In this document: in pieces, positions 6,933-14,428 of the stretch
Numbering within the stretch: position 1 is the stretch's first letter
Layout: each line of letters opens with the position of its first letter
From: Pseudomonadota bacterium
Lineage (GTDB): Bacteria; Pseudomonadota; Alphaproteobacteria; Sphingomonadales; Sphingomonadaceae
Direction: 5' to 3'
Assembly: GCA_023416515.1 (NCBI GenBank)
Contig: JAEZHP010000177.1
Coordinates: 1-35,462 of the forward strand
Length of the DNA stretch: 35,462 nucleotides
Notes under the pieces: model-generated
Told to the model about the DNA's origin: nothing
Seen by the model: only the letters and a program-made list of their open reading frames with translations
The model's database searches: none
Translations under genes and position numbers: made by a program

Positions 6933-7314
6933 GTTTCGGCGCGTTCCTAGGCGCTTCAATTGGGGCCAGCGGGTGGCGGATCTTCTTGCCCGCGCGGCTA
7001 AATCATTGGGCGCCAGCGAGCCGAAGCCAGACGCCCTTATCGTCGACCTTCGTGAGAGGATCGATGAGGTGGTCGAGTTCAGTGGCTGCGGCTGCTGGAC
7101 GACATGCTCGGGCTGTTACGAGACCGAGGACGGCTACCCGAACGGCCATTACCCGTACAGCGTGATCCTCGAATGCACGCTCGGCGGCGGCTGTAGCGAG
7201 TGCGGCGGGATCGGCGCGGTGTGGGACGACACCGATTACGAGGCGATGGTGCGCGACATGCTCGCCGAGGACCGTGCGGCGCGCCAAACCCCGAGTGACG
7301 ACGGTGCGCGCTGA
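6925..7314 (+). CDS. Cys-rich putative zinc-binding protein, 129 aa
   Basis: Not recognised. The N-terminus is basic (MGKFRRVPRRFNWGQRV). The centre has two cysteine clusters: CGCWTTCSGC (about residues 54-63) and CTLGGGCSECGG (about 87-98). These could together hold one or two zinc ions. The C-terminus is acidic. ATG 6925 overlaps the preceding gene's TAA. It is one of several small cysteine-bearing early proteins here; a nucleic-acid or protein-binding role is plausible but unproven. Confidence 0.6.
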   Translation: MGKFRRVPRRFNWGQRVADLLARAAKSLGASEPKPDALIVDLRERIDEVVEFSGCGCWTTCSGCYETEDGYPNGHYPYSVILECTLGGGCSECGGIGAVWDDTDYEAMVRDMLAEDRAARQTPSDDGAR

Positions 7315-7883
7315 TGGCGAGCTCGGCGCCAGCGCCCCTCGACTTCGCTCGGGACGAGCGGAGGCGGCAGGATTCCTGCCCGGTCGAGATGCGGTCTCCG
7401 GCGGAGATGCGCGCCTGGGCGAAGGGCGCGAAGGCCGGCGAGCGGATGATCTACCTGACCGCTCCGGCGATGGTTCAGTGCGGCGCGTCGAGGACCGCAG
7501 CGGCGATGTTCCGCGAGGGGCTGGTCGACCTGACCAGCGAGGCACGGGGCGACTGCAGCGGCCGTTCGTGGATGCTGGTCCGGCTGACCAAGACGGGCAG
7601 GCCGGCACGCTCGTCGGTCGGCGATCCGGCGACGGCGAAGATCTACGCGACGCTTCGCCGGCGAGCGGCGGCGGGGAAGGCGTGCCCTTCGCTGGCCGAG
7701 CTGGCGCGGATCGCCGGGCTGGCGACCCGCTACCAGGCGGCGTGGCGGCTGGAGAAGCTGGAGGCCGCGGGGCGGATCCGGAGCGAAGTGATCATGGCGG
7801 CGCGCGGCCCGGTCCGGATCGTCGAGATCTGTTCGAACGGCGAGCGCACGGCGTCGCCGAATACCTCGGGAGAAAGCCGATGA
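7314..7883 (+). CDS. Winged-helix-like DNA-binding protein, 189 aa
   Basis: Probably a phage replication or regulatory DNA-binding protein. The C-terminal region (about 123-175) reads as a winged helix: SLAELARIAGLATRYQAAWR, then LEKLEAAGRIRSEVIM and a beta wing ending in VRIVEI. A second, less clear region (YLTAPAMVQCGASRTAAAMF, GLVDLT) may be another helix-turn-helix. The ATG overlaps the upstream TGA (TGATG), and its own TGA overlaps the next ATG. No catalytic motif is visible. In many phages a winged-helix protein in this position is replication-associated, but that is only contextual. Confidence 0.6.
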   Translation: MASSAPAPLDFARDERRRQDSCPVEMRSPAEMRAWAKGAKAGERMIYLTAPAMVQCGASRTAAAMFREGLVDLTSEARGDCSGRSWMLVRLTKTGRPARSSVGDPATAKIYATLRRRAAAGKACPSLAELARIAGLATRYQAAWRLEKLEAAGRIRSEVIMAARGPVRIVEICSNGERTASPNTSGESR

Positions 7884-8356
7884 ACTGGTTCGGATGGTTG
7901 AAGCCGAAGCCGCTCGCGCGGTGCAGCCAGTGCGGTGCGACGTCCACCGACGTCGCCCTCGGTCTCCCGGACGGGTGGGGCGGATGCTTTCGCAACGAGA
8001 CGGGAATGGTGCTGACCTGCGGCAACTGCCTCTCCGGAGCACCGGAGGGAGGTCGCCCCGAGAGGGTCGGCTTTATGGCGGTGCTGCGCCCGATGGCGGG
8101 AGAGGTAGCGTTGTTCGTGCCGGCGGAGAAGCCGGGGGAGGATGGAGCCTGCGCTGTGCTGTCGCTCGCCGAGGCGCGAGCTCTGCACGGGGCGATCGGT
8201 AACGCGCTCGCCCTGGCGGAAACCCCGGGCGAGCTGCCGAGTGACGAGAATGCCGGACGGCTTTCCCCCTCTCCCCCGTCCGGCAGGGGCGCGGAGTCCG
8301 GTTCGCCGCGTTCCGCGCCCACGTCTTTGGCCGTCTATCCGCTGGGGAGGCGGTGA
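7880..8356 (+). CDS. Zinc-ribbon-like hypothetical protein, 158 aa
   Basis: Not recognised. Two CxxC pairs, CSQCG (about residues 15-19) and CGNC (about 47-50), are 30 residues apart, as in a small zinc ribbon. The centre is beta-rich (FMAVLRPMAGEVALFVPAE), and the C-terminal 45 residues are Pro/Ser/Gly-rich and probably disordered. ATG 7880 overlaps the preceding TGA (ATGA), which excludes the much longer upstream open frame. It belongs to the coupled early operon. Confidence 0.55.
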   Translation: MNWFGWLKPKPLARCSQCGATSTDVALGLPDGWGGCFRNETGMVLTCGNCLSGAPEGGRPERVGFMAVLRPMAGEVALFVPAEKPGEDGACAVLSLAEARALHGAIGNALALAETPGELPSDENAGRLSPSPPSGRGAESGSPRSAPTSLAVYPLGRR

Positions 8357-9195
8357 TGGCCGCCAACGCTGCGAAGCCCGGCTGCGGACCCGTGATCGGC
8401 GCGCCCCCGACGCTGGAATGGGTGGGGGTCGACAGGCTCAGCGTCGACGAGCGCTACCAGCGCGCCACCGAGAGCGACAAATCGCGCCGGCTGATACGGC
8501 GCATGGTGGAGAGGTGGAACTGGCGGCTGTGCCAGCCTCTGGCGGTGTCGCGACGCACGGACGGTTCGCTGTTCGTCGTTGACGGGCATCATCGACTGGA
8601 AGGCGCGAGACAGCGCGGAGACCTGCCGCATCTGCCCTGCGTCGTCACTGCCCACAACGATCACGCCGACGAGGCCGATACCTTCGTCGCCCTGAACACG
8701 CAGCGCCAAAAGTTGAGCCAGGGGGATATCTTCGCGGCCAGCCTAGCCGCGGGCGATCCCCAGGCGCAGCGCGCGTTCGACCTGTTGACCGAGGCCGGGC
8801 TGACGCTCGCCCGCCACGGCAACCCGGTGTCCTGGAAGCCGCGGCAGATCTTCTGCGGCCCCCGGATCGCCAAGGCCATTGCGGTCGACGGTGAGGAGGC
8901 CGTGCGCAACTCACTGGTCGCGCTGGCCGAGGCATATCCTGACCGGGTGGTCGGCAATGCGGCGACACTCTTCAACGCGTTGCTCCTGATCTACCGCGAA
9001 GATGCGAAGCGGACGGGGTTCGATCCCGATCTCTTCATTCAGGCGCTCGGCAGCGTCGATCCCTCGGACTGGTTCGACGAAGGCCGCGAAGCGCGCGCCG
9101 GCTGCCCCGGGATGAGCGTGCGCGAGGGCATCGCCGCCGCCTTCATGGAACAATATGACGCCCTCCGAGCCGACCTTCGGGAGGCGGCGGAGTGA
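8356..9195 (+). CDS. ParB/sulfiredoxin-fold nuclease-like protein, 279 aa
   Basis: The N-terminal 110 residues resemble the ParB-N/sulfiredoxin fold: WVGVDRLSVDERYQRA, followed by a basic helix (RLIRRMVERWNWRLCQPLAV) and the hallmark VVDGHHRLEGARQRG, the counterpart of the ParB 'dGhhRl.A' box. The rest is helical, with a conserved-looking FVALNTQRQKLSQGDIF segment. Phage proteins of this class are variously described as ParB-like nucleases or DNA-binding factors. ATG 8356 overlaps the upstream TGA, with GGAGG five bases before it; a GTG one codon earlier is too close to that site. It lies just before a small winged-helix gene and the clamp, suggesting a DNA metabolism role. Confidence 0.8.
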   Translation: MAANAAKPGCGPVIGAPPTLEWVGVDRLSVDERYQRATESDKSRRLIRRMVERWNWRLCQPLAVSRRTDGSLFVVDGHHRLEGARQRGDLPHLPCVVTAHNDHADEADTFVALNTQRQKLSQGDIFAASLAAGDPQAQRAFDLLTEAGLTLARHGNPVSWKPRQIFCGPRIAKAIAVDGEEAVRNSLVALAEAYPDRVVGNAATLFNALLLIYREDAKRTGFDPDLFIQALGSVDPSDWFDEGREARAGCPGMSVREGIAAAFMEQYDALRADLREAAE

Positions 9196-9665
9196 CGAAC
9201 GTCGTTCCCTTCGTGCCTCTGGCGGCGACCAAGGAGCGGGCGCTGCTGTCGCTGCTCGCCGAGGCGGCCGACGAGGGCGCGCCGTGCCCGACCAATTATG
9301 TGCTCGGCATGCAGGTCGCGGCGGAATCGCACGTGCCGGACCTGTTCGCCTCGCTCGAGCGGCGCGGCGCGATCGTCGTCGAGCGGGCGGGAAACCGTCG
9401 CCGGGTGATGATCAGGGCGAGCCGGCGGTGGACGGACTGGACCCCGGTCAACCGCGCAGGGGCCACCGCTCGCCAGAACGAGGTCAAGAACGACGAGGGC
9501 GGGCGGCTGAGCGAGGCGGAGATCATCGCCCGGCGGGCGCCGAACCGGGAGCCGTGCCCGCGCTGCCAGGTGCGCGCGGACATTCACGACACGCATGGCT
9601 GCGGGCAGCCGATGCCGGCCTTCGGGCTGACCGGCTCCGGATCGATGGGGTTGGCTTATGACTGA
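9192..9665 (+). CDS. Winged-helix plus zinc-knuckle protein, 157 aa
   Basis: The N-terminal 80 residues suggest a winged helix (KERALLSLLAEAADEGAPCP, VPDLFASLERRGAIVVE, then RRRVMI as the wing). The C-terminus has CPRCQVRADIHDTHGC, a compact putative zinc site (Cys/Cys/His/Cys). A linker rich in charged residues (NEVKNDEGGRLSEAEIIARR) joins them. Phage transcription regulators can have this plan, but no family is assigned. GTG 9192 overlaps the preceding TGA (GTGA), and the 3' end overlaps the next gene by eight bases. Confidence 0.6.
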   Translation: MTNVVPFVPLAATKERALLSLLAEAADEGAPCPTNYVLGMQVAAESHVPDLFASLERRGAIVVERAGNRRRVMIRASRRWTDWTPVNRAGATARQNEVKNDEGGRLSEAEIIARRAPNREPCPRCQVRADIHDTHGCGQPMPAFGLTGSGSMGLAYD

Positions 9666-9945
9666 GAGCGCGAGGGCGAGGGTCGAGCAGCTGCTCGCCG
9701 ACGATCCGGTGTGCGGCGGGTGCGTCGCATCCGGGACGGTCGACGCGATCGTCGAGGTCGTGGCGCCGAGCGGGAAGGCGCTGCCGGTGCTTACTTACGA
9801 CGAGGCGCTCGCGGTGGGGGAGCGGCTGTGGGCACGCCGGAAGGATGCGCCGCCGCGCGACTCGTTCGGATGGGCCGACCTAGTCCAGCTGACCATCGCC
9901 CTGGCCGGTGACGCCGTGGCGGAGAGAAAGGGAGAGGAAGAATGA
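9658..9945 (+). CDS. Small hypothetical early protein, 95 aa
   Basis: Not recognised. Residues 1-30 contain VEQLLADDPVCGGCVASGTV with one CxxC pair. The centre has LPVLTYDEALAVGERLWARR and the C-terminus is acidic. Its TGA overlaps the clamp gene ATG (ATGA), so its translation may set the level of clamp synthesis. The neighbours are a winged-helix protein upstream and the sliding clamp downstream. Confidence 0.55.
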   Translation: MTESARARVEQLLADDPVCGGCVASGTVDAIVEVVAPSGKALPVLTYDEALAVGERLWARRKDAPPRDSFGWADLVQLTIALAGDAVAERKGEEE

Positions 9946-11063
9946 CGAAGGTGAAAGCGAGCGGCCTGGCGATTCCGGCCAAGGCTCTTCACGGCGCGCT
10001 CAAGACGGTCGCCGGCGTAGTCGAGCGGCGGAGCACGATCCCGATCCTGTCCAACCTCAAGCTCGAGGCCAACGGGACGGCCCTGACGGTTACGGCCACC
10101 GACCTCGACGTCTGGATCACGGCGCAGCTGGACCTGCCGTCGCCCGCCCATGTGAGCACGACTGTTTGCGCGAGGACGCTTGCGGCGATCGCTTCGAAGC
10201 TAGGCGCGGGCGATCTCACCGCCACGCTGGGCGAGGGCGGGAGCAAGATGACGATCGCCAGCGGCCGCGCCTCGTTCGACGTTCCGGTGTTGGCTCCGGA
10301 GGATTTCCCCTCGCCGACATCCCAGCGCTGGGACGCTCAGTTCGAGATGAACGGCGCCGAGCTCGCCGGGTTGTTCGAGGCGGTGCGCTACGCCGTGTCG
10401 ACCGAAGAGACCCGCTATTATCTCAACGGGGTGTTCCTGCACGTCCGCGACGGCATGCTTGCGGCCGCCGCAACGGATGGCCACCGCCTCGCGCGCAAGC
10501 TGACCGACCTTCCCGAGGGCGCGGGCGAGATGCCGGCGGTGATTGTTCCGACCAAGGCAGTCGACCTGATCATTCGCCTTGCGGATGGCGCGATCGAGCC
10601 GGTTAGCATCCGGGTGAGCGCGACGCGCATCGAGCTCGAGATCGACGCGATGACGATCGATTCCAAGCTGATCGATGGCACCTTCCCCGACTATGCGCGG
10701 GTCATCCCGACCGCCAATGGGCGAGTGGCCCGGGTCGATCCGTGCCTGCTGCGCGGCGCCGCTGAGCGAGTCGCGGTTGTTTCGACGGACCGGACGCGTG
10801 CGATCCGCATGGACGTCGGTAAGGGCCGCATCGAGCTCGCGGTCAATTCGCCTGAGAACGGGCAGGGCCGAGAGGATCTGCCGGCGGATTGCAGCGGGGA
10901 GCCGCTGACGATCGGCTTCAACGGCAAGTATCTCGACGACGTCTTGAAGCGCAGCACTGGCAACGAGCTGACCATGTCGTTCGGCGACGCGGCTGCGCCG
11001 GTGCTGATCGCGGACAATGGGCGGCCCACGGTCACCCAGGTCATCATGCCGATGCGGGTGTGA
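9942..11063 (+). CDS. dnaN: DNA polymerase III beta subunit (sliding clamp), 373 aa
   Basis: This ring-shaped processivity factor encircles DNA and tethers polymerase. The length is that of bacterial clamps (about 365-380). Recognisable family segments are ERRSTIPILSNLKLEA (N-terminal domain), EETRYYLNGVFLHV and AATDGHRLA (domain 2), LIDGTFPDYARVIP (domain 3 entry) and the C-terminal VIMPMRV, nearly the MPMRL end of the Escherichia coli protein. The peptide-binding pocket region thus looks intact. No polymerase or clamp loader is encoded in the window, so host clamp loader and Pol III are probably used. Its place in the early operon, before the primase and helicase, fits a replication role. 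ATG 9942 overlaps the upstream TGA. Confidence 0.95.
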   Translation: MTKVKASGLAIPAKALHGALKTVAGVVERRSTIPILSNLKLEANGTALTVTATDLDVWITAQLDLPSPAHVSTTVCARTLAAIASKLGAGDLTATLGEGGSKMTIASGRASFDVPVLAPEDFPSPTSQRWDAQFEMNGAELAGLFEAVRYAVSTEETRYYLNGVFLHVRDGMLAAAATDGHRLARKLTDLPEGAGEMPAVIVPTKAVDLIIRLADGAIEPVSIRVSATRIELEIDAMTIDSKLIDGTFPDYARVIPTANGRVARVDPCLLRGAAERVAVVSTDRTRAIRMDVGKGRIELAVNSPENGQGREDLPADCSGEPLTIGFNGKYLDDVLKRSTGNELTMSFGDAAAPVLIADNGRPTVTQVIMPMRV

Positions 11064-11680
11064 GGGGCTGTCCGTTGAACCCGCTCCCCGCCGGCCCTTT
11101 CGGCTGCATCCTTGCCGACCCGCCTTGGGCGTTCCGCACCTTCTCGGGCGAGAACATGACTCCGCATCGCTGCGCCGAGGACCATTACCGCACGATGACG
11201 CTCGCCGAGATGAAGGCGCTGCCGGTCGCGGAGGTGGCGGCGGCCGACTGCGCGCTGTTCATGTGGGTGGTGGGGTCGCACCTCGCCGAGTCGCTGGAGC
11301 TGGCGGCGGCGTGGGGCTTCGCGTTCAAGACGGACGCCTTCTACTGGCTCAAGCAGCGGCTCGCCGGAGCCGACCAGGTCGACCTGTTCACCGGCGACAT
11401 TCCGGAGCCGCGCATGGGCTTCGGCTATTGGACCCGAAAGCAGGTCGAGCCGTGCCTGCTCTTCACGCGCGGGAGCCCGCGGCGGCTGACCAAGGGCGTC
11501 CGCCAGGCGATCGTCGAGCCGAGACGCGAGCATAGCCGCAAGCCCGACGTCCAATATGAGCGGATCGAGGCGCTGGTCGGAGGGCCCTATCTTGAGTTGT
11601 TCGCTCGGACCGCCCGGCCGGGCTGGTCGAGCTGGGGCAACGAGGTAGGGCGGTTCACGGCGAGCGAGGTAGCGGCGTGA
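11060..11680 (+). CDS. MT-A70 family adenine-N6 DNA methyltransferase, 206 aa
   Basis: It would methylate adenine N6 in DNA. The catalytic DPPW motif is at residues 20-23 (CILADPPWAF). Other family segments are YRTMTLAEMKALPV, ALFMWVVGSHLAESLELAAA, the region GYWTRKQVEPCLLFTRG and REHSRKPD, and the SAM-site end GPYLELFARTARPGWSSWGNE. Single-domain MT-A70 proteins are frequent in alphaproteobacterial phages. The GTG at 11060 overlaps the clamp TGA (GTGA). A TTG at 11075, with GAGGGG before it, is an alternative start five codons in. With the C5 enzyme on the other strand, the phage would modify two different bases. Confidence 0.92.
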   Translation: MRGCPLNPLPAGPFGCILADPPWAFRTFSGENMTPHRCAEDHYRTMTLAEMKALPVAEVAAADCALFMWVVGSHLAESLELAAAWGFAFKTDAFYWLKQRLAGADQVDLFTGDIPEPRMGFGYWTRKQVEPCLLFTRGSPRRLTKGVRQAIVEPRREHSRKPDVQYERIEALVGGPYLELFARTARPGWSSWGNEVGRFTASEVAA

Positions 11681-11685
11681 GGGGT

Positions 11686-12174
11686 CTAGCTTGCCTTGAT
11701 CCCCGCCTGAGCGAGGTCGATTGCCCGCAAGAGGTTTCGCTTCAGCAGCAGCTGGATCTCGCCCCACTGGATCAACAGGTCGTCGGCGTGGCCAGTGCCG
11801 ACGATTCGGCCACCGATCATCGCCTGGTTGCTTCCGACGATCAGCGCGCGGCTCAGCATCGACTCGCCCAGGTAATGGCGGTCGCTCGTGATGTGGCAGG
11901 CGGCGGCCCGCGCGGCGGCGATGAGGTCGGTGAGATCGGTAACTTTGGGGGCCGGCGCGACGTCATCGGTCAGCGAGACCCGGGCGCCGCGGCGGTCGAG
12001 CCACTGCAGAAGGTCGTGCAGCACGACCAGCGCGTAGGTGATCGCCGGCCAGAAAAGCGGTCCGTGGGCGCGACGGGCGTCGAAGATGCCCGTCGCTCGA
12101 ACGGCCTCAAGATCGTCCGCGAGATACGCGGCGATCGCGGGGTTCACCTCACGGTCGGTCTTTCTCAATGCCAT
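11686..12174 (-). CDS. Hypothetical soluble partner of an inverted two-gene cassette, 162 aa
   Basis: Not recognised. It is a mostly helical soluble protein. The middle (GPLFWPAITYALVVLHDLLQ) is hydrophobic but followed by the charged WLDRRGARVS. The C-terminal half contains HYLGESMLSRALIVGSNQ and a final amphipathic helix (IQLLLKRNLLRAIDLAQAG). ATG 12174 abuts the TAG of the membrane-protein gene, so the pair is almost certainly co-transcribed. Both run against the flanking early operon. The stop codon lies five bases from the convergent stop of the adenine methyltransferase gene, leaving no room for a full terminator. Confidence 0.65.
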   Translation of the reverse strand: MALRKTDREVNPAIAAYLADDLEAVRATGIFDARRAHGPLFWPAITYALVVLHDLLQWLDRRGARVSLTDDVAPAPKVTDLTDLIAAARAAACHITSDRHYLGESMLSRALIVGSNQAMIGGRIVGTGHADDLLIQWGEIQLLLKRNLLRAIDLAQAGIKAS

Positions 12175-12753
12175 CTACCTGAGCAACTGAAGGGCGTGCT
12201 CGACGCCCAGCTTGGTAGACCCGGCAACGAGCGTCACTCTTTCCCGATTGAGGTTGTATCGACTCTCGTTCTCGCCGCCCAACCTGATCGCCTCAAGTTC
12301 CTGCCGCAGGGTCTGCCAATTGGGGCCCATGTTCGGGACGAGATGCCGGGTCGCGCGCCAGAGGTCCACGCTCGTCTGCACCGTTCTCTGACTGACAAAG
12401 TTGTACGTCTCGAAGGCCTCATCCAGCCTTTCTTGGTGGATGATTGCCCGCGGCCGAATGTCGGGTTCGCCCGTCCAAGGCTGAGTATTCTCGACCGCCG
12501 CGATGCAGGCGTCGCCGAGCTCCCGGAGCGCGCGCTTCAACTGTTCTCGGTCCGATCTCGCTCCGGCGCTCGATCGCCATTCCTCGATTCCGACGGCCAC
12601 CAACACGGTGAGGCCCACGCCGAGCGCTCCCGCTCCAGCGCCGAGCCAATCGCCTGCGGTGGCGCTCGGCACCAGGTTGATCGCCATGGCAATGGCGTAT
12701 CCGGCGACCAGGAACAGCACGGCGCCGACCGCAGCGAACAGCGTCCACTTCAT
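12175..12753 (-). CDS. Two-TM membrane protein with cytoplasmic tail, inverted cassette, 192 aa
   Basis: Not recognised. Two hydrophobic segments, about residues 4-27 (TLFAAVGAVLFLVAGYAIAM) and 38-57 (GAGAGALGVGLTVLVAVG), are followed by IEEWRSS and a 135-residue soluble, helical domain. That domain contains QLKRALRELGDACIAAVENT and SVDLWRATRHLVPNMGPNW. Only 47 bases separate its ATG from the divergent primase start. There is no Shine-Dalgarno there, so its promoter is probably within or upstream of the primase gene's 5' end. Minus-strand placement in a plus-strand operon suggests expression from the lysogen, for example in exclusion of other phages. That role is conjecture. Confidence 0.68.
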   Translation of the reverse strand: MKWTLFAAVGAVLFLVAGYAIAMAINLVPSATAGDWLGAGAGALGVGLTVLVAVGIEEWRSSAGARSDREQLKRALRELGDACIAAVENTQPWTGEPDIRPRAIIHQERLDEAFETYNFVSQRTVQTSVDLWRATRHLVPNMGPNWQTLRQELEAIRLGGENESRYNLNRERVTLVAGSTKLGVEHALQLLR

Positions 12754-12800
12754 GGAGCGATGATGCCGCCGGCGTTTGCGCGCCGCAAGGTGGGTTTGGA

Positions 12801-13994
12801 ATGAGCGGCGGGCTTCACGATCTCGACGCGATCAGGCGATCGGTGTCGCTCGTCGGGCTGGTCGCCAGGCGGGTGAAGCTTCGCCGCGCGGGGCGGGGGT
12901 GGAGCGGCCTGTGCCCGTTCCACCAGGAGCGGACGCCGAGCTTCACGGTCAGCGACGAGAAGGGCTTCTACCACTGCTTCGGTTGCCAGGCTCATGGCGA
13001 CCATTTCGACTGGCTGGTCGAAACGACCGGATGCGGCTTCAAGGAAGCCGTTCAGCAGCTCGCCGACCCCGCCGGGGTCGTGCCGCGCTCGGCCGCGCCG
13101 ATCGCCCAGCGCGAGGCGAAGCGATCCGCCGGCGGCGACATCGTCGGGTCAGCGACGGTCGGGCGCTGGATCTGGGCGACCTCAGGGCCCGCGCGCGGCG
13201 AGATCGTCGAGGGGTGGCTGGAGGCGCGCGGGCTCGATCCGCGGGCCGAGTTCGTGCCCGGCACGGCGGCGATCGACGGCTTGGCATTCCACCCGCGCTG
13301 CCCGGTGGTGCCGTGGAAGGTCCACGAGGAGCCGGGCAACGCCTGGCTGACCGCGCCGGCGATGGTGGCGCCGATCGCGGACTCCACCGGCGCGGTGTGG
13401 GGCGTCCATTGCACTTATCTGAGCCCGGACGGGCGATCGAAGGCGGCTCTTCCGAAGGCGCAGGGTCAGGATCGGCCGACGCGAAAGATGTGGGGCAAGG
13501 TCGGCGGCAACGCCGTCTGGCTGGAGCCGTTCGAGGGGCACACCAACAGCCAACCCGCGCCCAACTTGCCGTTGATCGTGGGTGAGGGGATCGAGACGTG
13601 CTGGGCGTTCGCTCAGGGCTTCGGGCGGGCGTGCCGGGTGGCGGCGACGCTGAGCCTGGAGAATTTGCAGGGCGGCGCCATGCGGCTTCGCGACGGCTCA
13701 CTGCCGCTGTGGCGCCCGGTGGCAGACCCGGAGCGGGCGCCGTTCCTGGTCGCGGACGCGGGCGAGGTGATCGTGCTCGCCGACGCCGACATGAAGCCGC
13801 TCCGCAACCAGAAGGTGCAGCTCGCGCGCGGCGCAATGCCCGTCCGCGCTGACATCAGCTCGCTTCAGAGGTCCGAGCTGTGCGCGGCGCTGGCGGTGCA
13901 GCATTGGCGGGCCGCCGGCGCGACCAAGGTCAGCGCCGTTCGGCCGCCGATGGGCATGGACTTCAACGACGTGGCGCGGAGGGCGGCCGCGTGA
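12801..13994 (+). CDS. CHC2 zinc finger / Toprim primase, 397 aa
   Basis: It synthesises RNA primers for DNA replication. The N-terminal zinc site reads CPFH (Cys38, His41) and CFGC (Cys59, Cys62), flanked by ERTPSFTV and GFYHCFGCQAHGDHFDW, the classic DnaG-type pattern. The Toprim part has the glutamate motif LIVGEGIET (about 254-262) and the aspartate motif VIVLADADMK (about 331-340), with a late GMDFNDV. At 397 residues it is shorter than host DnaG (about 600) and lacks an obvious helicase-binding domain. A separate helicase is encoded two genes downstream. ATG 12801 is preceded by AAGGTGG. It resumes the rightward operon after the inverted cassette. Confidence 0.9.
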   Translation: MSGGLHDLDAIRRSVSLVGLVARRVKLRRAGRGWSGLCPFHQERTPSFTVSDEKGFYHCFGCQAHGDHFDWLVETTGCGFKEAVQQLADPAGVVPRSAAPIAQREAKRSAGGDIVGSATVGRWIWATSGPARGEIVEGWLEARGLDPRAEFVPGTAAIDGLAFHPRCPVVPWKVHEEPGNAWLTAPAMVAPIADSTGAVWGVHCTYLSPDGRSKAALPKAQGQDRPTRKMWGKVGGNAVWLEPFEGHTNSQPAPNLPLIVGEGIETCWAFAQGFGRACRVAATLSLENLQGGAMRLRDGSLPLWRPVADPERAPFLVADAGEVIVLADADMKPLRNQKVQLARGAMPVRADISSLQRSELCAALAVQHWRAAGATKVSAVRPPMGMDFNDVARRAAA

Positions 13995-14428
13995 GCAGCT
14001 GGAACGGCGAGACCGGAGACTTCGAGGGCGGGCTGCAGGACAGCATCGATCCAAAGCGAATGGGAGAGCGTCTACGTGGCTATGTCGAGGAAGCCGAACG
14101 GCTGATCTGCGACCGGGACGACGTCAACTTGCAACTCCGGGCGGTCTTCGATGCCGCGAAGGAGTCCGGCTTCTCGCCGAAGGCAATGAGAGAGCTGATT
14201 AAGCGCCGGGCGATGGACCCGCGGGTGAGGGCGGACTTTGACGCCACGCTGGAGGTCTACGAGACAGTCGTAGGGCTCGGTCCGGCACTGAACGGCGGGA
14301 CGTTGCGGCGAGTGCCCGATGCGCTGCCGGCGCCCGCGCCGAAGCTCAGCAAGAAAGACAAGGACATGGCGGAGGCGCTCGCCTTCGCAGGCGTCAAGCG
14401 GGGGAGCGGGTTGAGTGTCGTCGAGTGA
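13991..14428 (+). CDS. GapR-like (DUF2312-type) protein, 145 aa
   Basis: Residues about 20-95 show the pattern of GapR/DUF2312 proteins: an acidic start helix (YVEEAERLICDRDDVNLQLR), then AVFDAAKESGFSPKAMRELI, KRRAMDPRVRADFDATLEVY and ETVVG. In Caulobacter, GapR is a nucleoid protein that binds overtwisted DNA ahead of replication forks and stimulates topoisomerases. A phage copy between primase and helicase genes could serve fork progression. The C-terminal 45 residues (Pro/Ala-rich, then KLSKKDKDMAEALAFAG) are an extension that resembles a short adaptor tail. GTG 13991 overlaps the primase TGA, and the gene overlaps the helicase start by 14 bases. Confidence 0.75.
   Translation: MSSWNGETGDFEGGLQDSIDPKRMGERLRGYVEEAERLICDRDDVNLQLRAVFDAAKESGFSPKAMRELIKRRAMDPRVRADFDATLEVYETVVGLGPALNGGTLRRVPDALPAPAPKLSKKDKDMAEALAFAGVKRGSGLSVVE

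Noticed and set aside
11677..12804. 375-codon plus-strand frame continuing after the adenine methyltransferase
   Set aside because: The opposite strand carries two better-formed proteins with tight stop-start spacing and clear TM helices.
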